DNA of 64,000 nucleotides from the NCBI GenBank assembly GCA_958298945.1, contig OY282608.1, positions 20,933,933-20,997,932 of the forward strand. The letters are read 5' to 3'. This DNA is from Atherix ibis (taxonomy: Eukaryota; Arthropoda; Insecta; Diptera; Athericidae). The notes beneath the pieces were generated by a model, which worked only from the letters and a program-made list of their open reading frames with translations, did not search any database and was not told the origin of the DNA. This document shows positions 1-12,950 of this stretch, piece by piece. Positions within the stretch are counted from its first letter, which is position 1. The number at the start of each line of letters is the position of its first letter. Position numbers and translations under genes: made by a program.

Positions 1-96
1 CCAACAAGCCAACAAACCAACAAACCACCAAGCCAACAAACCAACAAACCAACAAACCAACAAGCCAACAAACCAACAAACCAACAAACCAACAAG
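1..96. repeat. Left edge of array, partial higher-order unit
   Basis: Plain A- and G-type octamers with one CCACCAAG variant near position 33. This is the truncated end of a higher-order unit whose left part lies outside the window. The first recognisable landmark, CTAACAAA, starts at 97. Confidence 0.7.
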
Positions 97-404
97 CTAA
101 CAAACCAACAAACCATCAAACGAACAAAGCAACAAGCCAACAAGCCAACAAACCAACAAACCAACAAACCAATAAGCCAATAAACCAACAAACGTACAAG
201 CCAACAAGCCAACCAACCAACAAACCAACAAACCAACAAGCCAACAAACCAACAAACCAACAAGCCAACAAACCAACAAACCAACAAACCAACAAGCCAA
301 CAAGCCAACAAATCAACAAACCAACAAGCCAACAAACCAACAAACCAACAAGCCAACAAACCAACAAACCCACATTACAACATGCCAACAAACCAACAAA
401 CTAA

Positions 405-866
405 GTAACCAACAAGCCAACAAACCAACAAACCAACAAGCCAACACGCCAACAAACCAACAAATCAACAAACCAACAAACCAACAAGCCAACAAACCAA
501 CAAACCAACAAACCAACAAACCAAGTAACCAAATGGCCAACAAACTAACAAACCAACAAGCCAACAAGCCAACAAACCAACAAGCCAACAAACCAACAAA
601 CCAACAAAGCAACAAGCCAACAAGCCAACAAACCAACAAACCAACAAACCAAGTAACCAAAAGGCCAACAAACTAACAAACCAACAAGCCAACAAGCCAA
701 CGAACCAACAAGCCAACAAACCAACAAACCAACAAACCAACAAACCAACAAACCAACAAACCAACAAACCAACATGCCAACAAACCAACAAACTAAGTAA
801 CCAACAAGCCAACAAACCAACAAACCAACAAACCAACATGCCAACAAACCAACAAACTAAGTAACC
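405..866. repeat. Landmark ladder block P, copy 1
   Basis: Five GTAACC-bearing units lie at 405, 525, 653, 797 and 861, spacings 120, 128, 144 and 64. Between them lie CATG units and one CCAAATGG/CCAAAAGG variant. The same ladder, with whole-unit changes, recurs at 2508, 3420 and 5204. The block therefore behaves as a module that was copied independently of the surrounding 3 kb unit. Confidence 0.8.
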
Positions 867-2507
867 AAAAAGCCAACAAACCGACAAACCAACAAGCCAA
901 CAAGCCAACAAACCAACAAACCAACAAACCAACAAGCCAACAAACCAACAAGCCAACAAACCAACAAACCAACAAGCCAATAAGCCAACAAACCAACAAA
1001 CCAACAAACCAACAAGCCAACAAACCAACAAACCAACAAGCCAACAAACCAACAAACCAACAAACCAACAAACCAACAAACCAACAAACCAACAAGCCAA
1101 CAAGCCAACAAAGCAACAAACCAACAAAGCAACAAGCCAACAAACCAACAAGCCAACAAACCAACAAACCAACAAACCAAGTAACCAAAAAGCCAACAAA
1201 CTAACAAACCAACAAGCCAACAAGCCAACAAATCAACAAACCAACAAAGCAACAAACCAACAAACCAACAAACCAACAAGCCAACAAACCAACAAACCAA
1301 CAAGCCAACAAACCAACAAACCAACAAACCAACTAACCAACAAACCAACAAGTTAACAAGCCAAGAAAGCAACAAACCAACAAAGCAACAAGCCAACAAA
1401 CCAACAAGCCAACAAACCAACAAACCAACAAACCAAGTAACCAAAAAGCCAACAAACTAACAAACCAACAAGCCAACAAGCCAACAAACCAACAAACCAA
1501 CAAAGCAACAAACCAACAAACCAACAAACCAACAAACCAACAAGCCAACTAACCAACAAACCAACAAACGAACAAACCAACAAGCCAACAAACCAACAAA
1601 CCAACAAACCAACAAACCTAGTAACCAAAAGGCCAACAAACTAACAAACCAACACACCAACAAACCAACAAACCAACAAGCCAACAAGCCAACAAACCAA
1701 CAAACTAACAAACAAACAAACCAACAAGCCAACAAACCAACAAACCAAGTAACCAAAAAGCCAACAAACTAACAAACCAAAGACCCAACAAGCCAACAAA
1801 CTAAAAAACCAACAAAGCAACAAGCCAACAAGCCAACAAACCAACAAACCAACAAGCCAAAAAACCAACAAACCAACAAGCCAACAAGCCAACAAACCAA
1901 CAAACCAACAAACCAACAAGCCAACAAACCAACAAGCCAACAAACCAAGAAACCAACAAACCAAGTAACCAAAAAGCCAACAAACTAACAAACCAACAAG
2001 CCAACAAACCAACAAGCCAACAAGCCAACAAACCAACAAACCAACAATGCAACAAACCAAAAAACCAACAAACCAAAAAACCAACAAACCAACAAACCAT
2101 CAAACGAACAAAGCAACAAGCCAACAAGCCAACCGACCAACAAACCAACAAACCAATAACCAATAAACCAACAAACCAACAAGCCAACAAGCCAACAAAC
2201 CAACAAACCAACAAACCAACAAGCCAACAAACCAACAAACCAACAAGCCGACAAACCAACAAACCAACAAACCAACAAACCAACAAGCCAACCGACCAAC
2301 AAACCAACAAACCAATAAGCCAATAAACCAACAAACCAACAAGCCAACAAGCCAACAAACCAACCAACCAACAAACCAACAAGCCAACAAACCAACAAAC
2401 TAACAAGCCGACAAACCAACAAACCAACAAACCAACAAACCAACAAACCAACAAGCCAACAAGCCAACAAACCAACAAACCAACATGCCAACAAACCAAC
2501 AAACTAA

Positions 2508-2961
2508 GTAACCAACAAGCCAACAAACCAACAAACCAACAAGCCAACACGCCAACAAACCAACAAACCAACAAACCAACAAGCCAACAAACCAACAAAC
2601 CAACAAACCAACAAACCAAGTAACCAAAAGGCCAACAAACTAACAAACCAACAAGCCAACAAGCCAACAAACCAACAAGCCAACAAACCAACAAACCAAC
2701 AAAGCAACAAGCCAACAAGCCAACAAACCAACAAACCAACAAACCAAGTAACCAAAAGGCCAACAAACTAACAAACCAACAAGCCAACAAGCCAACGAAC
2801 CAACAAGCCAACAAACCAACAAACCAACAAACCAACAAACCAACAAACCAACAAACCAACAAACCAACATGCCAACAAACCAACAAACTAAGTAACCAAC
2901 AATCCAACAAACCAACAAACCAACAAACCAACATGCCAACAAACCAACAAACTAAGTAACC
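2508..2961. repeat. Landmark ladder block P, copy 2
   Basis: GTAACC landmarks lie at 2508, 2620, 2748, 2892 and 2956 (spacings 112, 128, 144, 64). The first interval is one octamer shorter than in the copy at 405. It lies 912 bp before the copy at 3420. Confidence 0.8.
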
Positions 2962-3111
2962 AAAAAGCCAACAAACCAACAAATCAACAAGTTAACAAGC
3001 CAACAAACCAACAAACCAACAAACCAACAAGCCAACAAACCAACAAGCCAACAAACCAACAAACCAACAAACCAACAAGCCAACAAACCAACAAACCTAC
3101 AAACCAACAAG

Positions 3112-4612
3112 CTAACAAACCAACAAACCATCAAACGAACAAAGCAACAAGCCAACAAGCCAACAAACCAACAAACCAACAAACCAATAAGCCAATAAAC
3201 CAACAAACGTACAAGCCAACAAGCCAACCAACCAACAAACCAACAAACCAACAAGCCAACAAACCAACAAACCAACAAGCCAACAAACCAACAAACCAAC
3301 AAACCAACAAGCCAACAAGCCAACAAACCAACAAACCAACAAGCCAACAAACCAACAAACAAACAAGCCAACAAACCAACAAACCAACAAACCAACATGC
3401 CAACAAACCAACAAACTAAGTAACCAACAAGCCAACAAACCAACAAACCAACAAGCCAACACGCCAACAAACCAACAAACCAACAAACCAACAAGCCAAC
3501 AAACCAACAAACCAACAAACCAACAAACCAAGTAACCAAATGGCCAACAAACTAACAAACCAACAAGCCAACAAGCCAACAAACCAACAAGCCAACAAAC
3601 CAACAAACCAACAAAGCAACAAGCCAACAAGCCAACAAACCAACAAACCAACAAACCAAGTAACCAAAAGGCCAACAAACTAACAAACCAACAAGCCAAC
3701 AAGCCAACGAACCAACAAGCCAACAAACCAACAAACCAACAAACCAACAAACCAACAAACCAACAAACCAACATGCCAACAAACCAACAAACTAAGTAAC
3801 CAACAAGCCAACAACCCAACAAACCAACAAACCAACATGCCAACAAACCAACAAACTAAGTAACCAAAAAGCCAACAAACCGACAAACCAACAAGCCAAC
3901 AAGCCAACAAACCAACAAACCAACAAACCAACAAGCCAACAAACCAACAAGCCAACAAACCAATAAACCAACAAGCAAACAAGCCAACAAACCAACAAAC
4001 CAACAAACCAACAAGCCAACAAACCAACAAACCAACAAGCCAACAAACCAACAAATCAACAAACCAACAAACCAACAAACCAACAAGCCAACAAGCCAAC
4101 AAAGCAACAAACCAACAAAGCAACAAGCCAACAAACCAACAAGCCAACAAACCAACAAACCAACAAACCAAGTAACCAAAAAGCCAACAAACTAACAAAC
4201 CAACAAGCCAACAAGCCAACAAATCAACAAACCAACAAAGCAACAAACCAACAAACCAACAAACCAACAAGCCAACAAACCAACAAACCAACAAGCCAAC
4301 AAACCAACAAACCAACAAACCAACTAACCAACAAACCAACAAGCCAACAAGCCAACAAAGCAACAAACCAACAAAGCAACAAGCCAACAAACCAACAAGC
4401 CAACAAACCAACAAACCAACAAACCAAGTAACCAAAAAGCCAACAAACTAACAAACCAACAAGCCAACAAGCCAACAAACCAACAAACCAACAAGCCAAC
4501 AAGCCAACAAACCAACAAACCAACAAAGCAACAAACCAGCAAACCAACAAACCAACAAACCAACAAACCAACAAGCCGACAAGCCAACAAACCAACAAAC
4601 CAACAAGCCAAC
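3112..4612. repeat. Higher-order repeat, 3.0 kb family, copy 2 (partial)
   Basis: This stretch matches 97 to about 1620 landmark by landmark, with the offset drifting from 3015 to 2991 in steps of 8. Correspondence becomes unclear past about 4600. A 9-base unit near 4627 (four A residues in a row before CC) shifts the register. Confidence 0.8.
3420..3865. repeat. Landmark ladder block P, copy 3
   Basis: GTAACC landmarks lie at 3420, 3532, 3660, 3796 and 3860 (spacings 112, 128, 136, 64). It shares the 112 bp first interval with copy 2, but its third interval is one octamer shorter. Confidence 0.8.
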
Positions 4613-5203
4613 AAGCCAACAAACCAACAAAACCAACAAAGCAACAAACCAACAAACCAACAAACTAACAAACCAACAAACCAACAAGCCAACAAGCCAA
4701 CAAACCAACAAACTAACAAACGAACAAACCAACAAGCCAACAAACCAACAAGCCAACAAACCAACAAACCAACAAACCAAGTAACCAAAAAGCCAACAAA
4801 CTACGAACCAACAAGCCAACAAGCCAACAAACCAACAATCCAACAAAGCAACAAGCCAACAAGCCAACAAACCAACAAACCAACAAGAAAACAAACCAAC
4901 AAACCAACAAGCCAACAAGCCCACAAACCAATAAACCAACAAACCAACAAGCACACAAACCAACAAACCAACAAGCAAACAGACCAACAAACCAACAAAC
5001 CAACAAACCAACAAACCAACAAGCCAACAAACCAACAAACCAACAAACCAAAAACCCAACAAACCAACAACCCAACAAACCAACAAACCAACAAACCAAC
5101 AAGCCAACAAGCCAATAAACCAACAAACCAACAAACCAACAAGCCAACAAACCAACAAGCCAACAAACCAACAAACCAAGTAACCAAAAAGCCAACAAAC
5201 TAA
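4613..5203. repeat. Divergent octamer stretch with dense variant units
   Basis: Still octamer-based, but with more rare units than most of the array: CTACGAACC at 4801, runs such as AAGAAAAC near 4889, and AAGCCCACAAAC, AAGCACACAAAC and AGCAAACAGACC between about 4918 and 4985. The 4801 landmark and what follows recur from 7793 and 10960, so this region also belongs to the ~3 kb periodicity (offsets 2992 and 3167). Confidence 0.7.
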
Positions 5204-5649
5204 CAAACCAACAAGCCAACAAACCAACAAGCCAACAAGCCAACACGCCAACAAACCAACAAACCAACAAACCAACAAGCCAACAAACCAACAAACCAAC
5301 AAACCAACAAACCAAGTAACCAAAAGGCCAACAAACTAACAAACCAACAACCCAACAAGCCAACAAACCAACAAGCCAACATACCAACAAACCAACAAAG
5401 CAACAAGCCAACAAGCCAACAAACCAACAAACCAACAAACCAAGTAACCAAAAGGTCAACAAACTAACAAACCAACAAGCCAACAAGCCAACGAACCAAC
5501 AAGCCAACAAACCAACAAACCAACAAACCAACAAACCAACAAACCAACAAACCAACATGCCAACAAACCAACAAACTAAGTAACCAACAAGCCAACAAAC
5601 CAACAAACCAACAAACCAACATGCCAACAAACCAACAAACTAAGTAACC
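5204..5649. repeat. Landmark ladder block P, copy 4
   Basis: GTAACC landmarks lie at 5316, 5444, 5580 and 5644 (spacings 128, 136, 64). At the expected first position, 112 bp upstream (5204), the unit carries CAAACC instead, so the first rung was lost by substitution or replaced. Confidence 0.7.
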
Positions 5650-6708
5650 AAAAAGCCAACAAACCAACAAACCAACAAGCCAACAAGCCAACAAACCAAC
5701 AAACCAACAAACCAACAAGCCAACAAACCAACAAGTCAACAAACCAACAAACCAACAAGCCAACAAGCCAACAAACCAACAAACCAACAAACCAACAAGC
5801 CAACAAACCAACAAACCAACAAGCCAACAAACCAACAAACCAACAAACCAACAAACCAACAAACCAACAAGCCAATAAGCCAACAAAGCAACAAACCAAC
5901 AAAGCAACAAGCCAACAAACCAACAAGCCAACAAACCAACAAACCAACAAACCAAGTAACCAAAAAGCCAACAAACTAACAAACCAACAAGCCAACAAGC
6001 CAACAAACCAACAAACCAACAAAGCAACAAACCAACAAACCAACAAACCAACAAGCCAACAAACCAACAAACCAACAAGCCAACAAACCAACAAACCAAC
6101 AAACCAACAAACCAACAAACCAACAAGCCAACAAGCCAACAAAGCAACAAACCAACAAAGCAACAAGCCAACAAACCAACAAGCCAACAAACCAACAAAC
6201 CAAGTAACCAAAAAGCCAACAAACTAACAAACCAACAAGCCAACACAGCAACAAACCAACAAACCAACAAACCAACAAACCAACAAGCCAACAAGCCAAC
6301 AAACCAACAAACCAACAAGCCAACAAACCAACAAACTAACAAACGAACAAACCAACAAGCCAACAGACCAACAAACCAACAAACCAACAAGCCAACAAGC
6401 CAACAAAGCAACAAACCAACAAGCCAACAAGCCAACAAACCAACAAACCAACAAAGCAACAAACCAACAAACCAACAAACCAACAAACCAACAAAGCAAA
6501 AAACCAACAAACCAACAAACTAACAAACCAACAAACCAACAAGCCAACAAGCCAACAAACCAACAAACTAACAAACGAACAAACCAACAAACCAACAAAC
6601 CAACAAACCAACAAACCAACATGCCAACAAACCAACAAACTAAGTAACCAACAAGCCAACAAACCAACAAACCAACAAACCAACATGCCAACAAACCAAC
6701 AAACTAAG
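5645..6708. repeat. 1.06 kb tandem duplication, copy 1
   Basis: Landmarks here reappear 1064-1072 bp downstream. GTCAAC at 5735 pairs with 6799, GTAACC at 5956 with 7020 and at 6204 with 7276, the CACAGCAAC variant (its G at 6248) with 7320, and ACGAAC (G at 6345) with 7417. The change from 1064 to 1072 is one octamer. Confidence 0.8.
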
Positions 6709-7715
6709 TAACCAAAAAGCCAACAAACCAACAAACCAACAAGCCAACAAGCCAACAAACCAACAAACCAACAAACCAACAAGCCAACAAACCAACAAGT
6801 CAACAAACCAACAAACCAACAAGCCAACAAGCCAACAAACCAACAAACCAACAAACCAACAAGCCAACAAACCAACAAACCAACAAGCCAACAAACCAAC
6901 AAACCAACAAACCAACAAACCAACAAACCAACAAGCCAACAAGCCAACAAAGCAACAAACCAACAAAGCAACAAGCCAACAAACCAACAAGCCAACAAAC
7001 CAACAAACCAACAAACCAAGTAACCAAAAAGCCAACAAACTAACAAACCAACAAGCCAACAAGCCAACAAACCAACAAACCAACAAAGCAACAAACCAAC
7101 AAACCAACAAACCAACAAGCCAACAAACCAACAAACCAACAAGCCAACAAACCAACAAACCAACAAACCAACAAACCAACAAACCAACAAGCCAACAAGC
7201 CAACAAAGCAACAAACCAACAAAGCAACAAGCCAACAAACCAACAAGCCAACAAACCAACAAACCAACAAACCAAGTAACCAAAAAGCCAACAAACTAAC
7301 AAACCAACAAGCCAACACAGCAACAAACCAACAAACCAACAAACCACCAAACCAACAAGCCAACAAGCCAACAAACCAACAAACCAACAAGCCAACAAAC
7401 CAACAAATTAACAAACGAACAAACCAACAAGCCAACAAACCAACAAACCAACAAACCAACAAGCCAACAAGCCAACAAAGCAACAAACCAACAAGCCAAC
7501 AAGCTAACAAACCAACAAACCAACAAAGCAACAAACCAACAAACCAACAAACCAACAAACCAACAAGCCAACAAGCCAACAAACCAACAAACCAACAAGC
7601 CAACAAGCCAACAAACCAACAAAACCAACAAAGCAAAAAACCAACAAACCAACAAACTAACAAACCAACAAACCAACAAGCCAACAAGCCAACAAACCAA
7701 CAAACTAACAAACGA
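6709..7715. repeat. 1.06 kb tandem duplication, copy 2
   Basis: Second copy of the block starting at 5645, by the landmarks GTCAAC 6799, GTAACC 7020 and 7276, CACAGCAAC 7320 and ACGAAC 7417. It is also the start of the region repeated at an offset of about 3175 (GTCAAC again at 9974). A 9-base unit near 7620 shifts the register. Confidence 0.8.
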
Positions 7716-9799
7716 ACAAACCAACAAGCCAACAAACCAACAAGCCAACAAACCAACAAACCAACAAACCAAGTAACCAAAAAGCCAACAAACTACGAAC
7801 CAACAAGCCAACAAGCCAACAAACCAACAATCCAACAAAGCAACAAGCCAACAAGCCAACAAACCAACAAACCAACAAGACAACAAACCAACAAACCAAC
7901 AAGCCAACAAGCCAACAAACCAATAAACCAACAAACCAACAAGCCAACAAACCAACAAACCGACAAGCAAACAGACCAACAAACCAACAAACCAACAAAC
8001 CAACAAGCCAACAAACCAACAAACCAACAAACCAAAAACCCAACAAACCAACAAACCAACAAACCAACAAACCAACAAACCAACAAACCAACAAGCCAAT
8101 AAACCAACAAACCAACAAACCAACAAGCCAACAAACCAACAAGCCAACAAACCAACAAACCAAGTAACCAAAAAGCCAACAAACTAACAAACCAACAAGC
8201 CAACAAACCAACAAGCCAACAAGCCAACAAACCAACAAACCAACAAAGCAACAAACCAAAAAACCAACAAACCAAAAAACCAACAAACCAACAAACCATC
8301 AAACGAACAAAGCAACAAGCCAACAAGCCAACAAACCAACAAACAAACAAGCCAACAAACCAACAAACCAACAAGCCAACAAGCCAACATACCAACAAAC
8401 CAACAAACCAACAAACCAACAAACCAACAAACCAACATGCCAACAAACCAACAAACTAAGTAACCAACAAGCCAACAAACCAACAAACCAACAAACCAAC
8501 AAGCCAACAAGCCAACAAACCAACAAACCAACAAACCAACAAACCAACAAACCAAGTAACCAACAGACCAACAAACCATCAAACGAACAAAGCAATAAAC
8601 CAATAAACCAACAAGCCAACAAACCAACAAGCCAACAAACCAACAAACCAAGTAACCAAAAAGCCAACAAACTAACAAACCAACAAGCCAACAAACCAAC
8701 AAGCCAACAAGCCAACAAACCAACAAACCAACAAAGCAACAAACCAAAAAACCAACAAACCAAAAAACCAACAAACCAACAAACCATCAAACGAACAAAG
8801 CAACAAGCCAACAAGCCAACAAACCAACAAACCAACAAGCCAACAAACCAACAAACCAACAAGCCAACAAGCCAACAAACCAAAAGCCAAAAAACCAACA
8901 AACCAACAAGCCAACAAGCCAACAAACCAAGAAACCAACAAACCAACAAGCCAACAAACCAACAAACCAACAAACCAACAAGCCAACAAACCAACAAACC
9001 AACAAACCAACAAACCAACAAGCCAACAAGCCAACAAACCAACAAACCAACAAGCCAACCAACCAACAAACCAACAAGCCAACAAACCAACAAACCAACA
9101 AACCAACATGCCAACAAACCAACAAACTAAGTAACCAACAAGCCAACAAACCAACAAACCAACAAGCCAACAAGCCAACAAACTAACAAACCAACAAACC
9201 AACAAACCAACAAACCAAGTAACCAACAAACCAAAAAACCATCAAACGAACAAAGCAACAATACAACAAACCAAAAAACCAACAAGCCAACAAACCAACA
9301 AACAAATAAACCAACAAACCAATAAACAAATAAACCAACAAACCAACAAACCAACAAACCAACAAACCAACAAACCAACAAACCAAAAAACCAACAAACC
9401 AACAAACCAACAAGCCAACAAGCCAACAAACCAACAAGCCAACAAACCAACAAACCAACAAACCAACAAGCCAACAAACCAACAAACCAACAAACCAACA
9501 AACCAACAAGCCAACAAACCAACAAATAAATAAACCAACAAACCAAAAAACCAACAAACCATCAAACCAACAAACCAACAAACCAACAAACCAACAAACC
9601 CACAAGCCAACAAGCCAACAAACCAACAAACCAACAAACCAACAAGCCAACAAACCAACAAACAAATAAACCAACAAACCAACAAACCAACAAACCAACA
9701 AACCAACAAACCAACAAACCAACAAACCAAAAAACCAAAAAACCAACAAACCAACAAGCCAACAAGCCAACAAACCAACAAACTAACAAACCAACAATC
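7716..9799. repeat. 3.0-3.5 kb higher-order array, leading copy (3' part)
   Basis: Matches 10.9-12.95 kb. CTACGAACC at 7793 pairs with 10960 (offset 3167). The ATCAAACG landmark at 9241 pairs with 12400 (offset 3159). Offsets shorten by whole octamers along the copy. Around 8881 a 7-base unit is followed by A-rich CCAAAAAA units. From about 9260 to 9760 the block is rich in CAAATAAA and CCAAAAAA units. Confidence 0.8.
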
Positions 9800-12700
9800 G
9801 AACTAATCAACAAACCAGCAAACTAAGTAACCAACAAGCCAACAAACCAACAAACCAACAAGCCAACAAGCCAACAAACCAACAAACCAACAAGCCAACA
9901 AACCAACAAACCAACAAGCCAACAAGCCAACAAACCAACAAACCAACAAACCAACAAGCCAACAAACCAACAAGTCAACAAACCAACAAACCAACAAGCC
10001 AACAAGCCAACAAACCAACAAACCAACAAACCAACAAGCCAACAAACCAACAAACCAACAAGCCAACAAACCAACAAACCAACAAACCAACAAACCAACA
10101 AACCAACAAGCCAACAAGCCAACAAAGCAACAAACCAACAAAGCAACAAGCCAACAAACCAACAAGCCAACAAACCAACAAACCAACAAACCAAGTAACC
10201 AAAAAGCCAACAAACTAACAAACCAACAAGCCAACAAGCCAACAAACCAACAAACCAACAAAGCAACAAACCAACAAACCAACAAACCAACAAGCCAACA
10301 AACCAACAAACCAACAAGCCAACAAACCAACAAACCAACAAACCAACAAACCAACAAACCAACAAGCCAACAAGCCAACAAAGCAACAAACCAACAAAGC
10401 AACAAGCCAACAAACCAACAAGCCAACAAACCAACAAACCAACAAACCAAAAAGCCAACAAACTAACAAACCAACAAGCCAACACAGCAACAAACCAACA
10501 AACCAACAAACCACCAAACCAACAAGCCAACAAGCCAACAAACCAACAAACCAACAAGCCAACAAACCAACAAATTAACAAACGAACAAACCAACAAGCC
10601 AACAAACCAACAAACCAACAAACCAACAAGCCAACAAGCCAACAAAGCAACAAACCAACAAGCCAACAAGCCAACAAACCAACAAACCAACAAAGCAACA
10701 AACCAACAAACCAACAAACCAACAAACCAACAAGCCAACAAGCCAACAAACCAACAAACCAACAAGCCAACAAGCCAACAAACCAACAAAACCAACAAAG
10801 CAAAAAACCAACAAACCAACAAACTAACAAACCAACAAACCAACAAGCCAACAAGCCAACAAACCAACAAACTAACAAACGAACAAACCAACAAGCCAAC
10901 AAACCAACAAGCCAACAAACCAACAAACCAACAAACCAAGTAACCAAAAAGCCAACAAACTACGAACCAACAAGCCAACAAGCCAACAAACCAACAATCC
11001 AACAAAGCAACAAGCCAACAAGCCAACAAACCAACAAACCAACAAGACAACAAACCAACAAACCAACAAGCCAACAAGCCAACAAACCAATAAACCAACA
11101 AACCAACAAGCCAACAAACCAACAAACCAACAAGCAAACAGACCAACAAACCAACAAACCAACAAACCAACAAGCCAACAAACCAACAAACCAACAAACC
11201 AAAAACCCAACAAACCAACAAACCAACAAACCAACAAACCAACAAACCAACAAACCAACAAGCCAATAAACCAACAAACCAACAAACCAACAAGCCAACA
11301 AACCAACAAGCCAACAAACCAACAAACCAAGTAACCAAAAAGCCAACAAACTAACAAACCAACAAGCCAACAAACCAACAAGCCAACAAGCCAACAAACC
11401 AACAAACCAACAAAGCAACAAACCAAAAAACCAACAAACCAAAAAACCAACAAACCAACAAACCATCAAACGAACAAAGCAACAAGCCAACAAGCCAACA
11501 AACCAACAAACAAACAAGCCAACAAACCAACAAACCAACAAGCCAACAAGCCAACATACCAACAAACCAACAAGCCAACAAACCAACAAACCAACAAACC
11601 AACATGCCAACAAACCAACAAACTAAGTAACCAACAAGCCAACAAACCAACAAACCAACAAACCAACAAGCCAACAAGCCAACAAACCAACAAACCAACA
11701 AACCAACAAACCAAGTAACCAACAGACCAACAAACCATCAAACGAACAAAGCAATAAACCAATAAACCAACAAGCCAACAAACCAACAAGCCAACAAACC
11801 AACAAACCAAGTAACCAAAAAGCCAACAAACTAACAAACCAACAAGCCAACAAACCAACAAGCCAACAAGCCAACAAACCAACAAACCAACAAAGCAACA
11901 AACCAAAAAACCAACAAACCAAAAAACCAACAAACCAACAAACCATCAAACGAACAAAGCAACAAGCCAACAAGCCAACAAACCAACAAACCAACAAGCC
12001 AACAAACCAACAAACCAACAAGCCAACAAGCCAACAAACCAAAAGCCAAAAAACCAAAAAACCAACAAGCCAACAAGCCAACAAACCAAGAAACCAACAA
12101 ACCAACAAGCCAACAAACCAACAAACCAACAAACCAACAAGCCAACAAACCAACAAACCAACAAACCAACAAACCAACAAGCCAACAAGCCAACAAACCA
12201 ACAAACCAACAAGCCAACCAACCAACGAACCAACAAGCCAACAAACCAACAAACCAACAAACCAACATGCCAACAAACCAACAAACTAAGTAACCAACAA
12301 GCCAACAAACCAACAAACCAACAAGCCAACAAGCCAACAAACTAACAAACCAACAAACCAACAAACCAACAAACCAAGTAACCAACAAACCAAAAAACCA
12401 TCAAACGAACAAAGCAACAATACAACAAACCAAAAAACCAACAAGCCAACAAACCAACAAACAAATAAACCAACAAACCAACAAACAAATAAACCAACAA
12501 ACCAACAAACCAACAAACCAACAAACCAACAAACCAACAAACCAAAAAACCAACAAACCAACAAACCAACAAGCCAACAAGCCAACAAACCAACAAGCCA
12601 ACAAACCAACAAACCAACAAACCAACAAGCCAACAAACCAACAAACCAACAAACCAACAAACCAACAAGCCAACAAACCAACAAATAAATAAACCAACAA

Positions 12701-12950
12701 ACCAAAAAACCAACAAACCATCAAACCAACAAACCAACAAACCAACAAACCAACAAACCCACAAGCCAACAAGCCAACAAACCAACAAACCAACAAACCA
12801 ACAAGCCAACAAACCAACAAACAAATAAACCAACAAACCAACAAACCAACAAACCAACAAACCAACAAACCAACAAACCAAAAAACCAAAAAACCAACAA
12901 ACCAACAAGCCAACAAGCCAACAAACCAACAAACTAACAAACCAACAAAC
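9800..12950. repeat. 3.0-3.5 kb higher-order array, copy 1 (3151 bp)
   Basis: Bounded by two occurrences of landmark Z, GAACTAATCAACAAACCAGC, at 9800 and 12951. Inside lie CTACGAACC at 10960 and ATCAAACG landmarks at about 11465, 11944 and 12400, in the same order as in neighbouring copies. Length is one base short of a multiple of 8, so the copy contains a net single-base loss. Confidence 0.85.

Larger units (their letters stand above)
97..3111. repeat. Higher-order repeat, 3.0 kb family, copy 1 (period 3015)
   Basis: Landmarks in this stretch recur about 3 kb downstream: CTAACAAA at 97 and 3112, the ATCAAACGAAC variant at 115 and 3130, ACGTAC at 192 and 3207, and CATG at 381 and 3396, all at an offset of 3015. 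The offset then shrinks in whole-unit steps: GTAACC landmarks at 405, 525, 653, 797, 861, 1181 and 1437 reappear at 3420, 3532, 3660, 3796, 3860, 4172 and 4428, offsets 3015, 3007, 3007, 2999, 2999, 2991 and 2991. Units were therefore lost or gained as whole octamers after the duplication. A 7-base unit near 2150-2165 shifts the register by one base. Confidence 0.85.

Noticed and set aside
97..391. Hydrophobic repeats resembling membrane segments in translated frames
   Set aside because: The apparent membrane-like peptide is the mechanical translation of TTTGTTGG and has no independent support as a protein.
361..400. Possible unique insertion around CCCACATTACAACATG near 370-384
   Set aside because: It aligns to canonical units at 3385-3399 with a few substitutions and no length change, so it is a mutated patch of array and not foreign sequence.
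4860..5000. Possible foreign or coding island because of many rare units
   Set aside because: Octamer spacing continues through it, and much of it aligns to 7.85-8.0 and 11.0-11.15 kb; it is a diverged copy.
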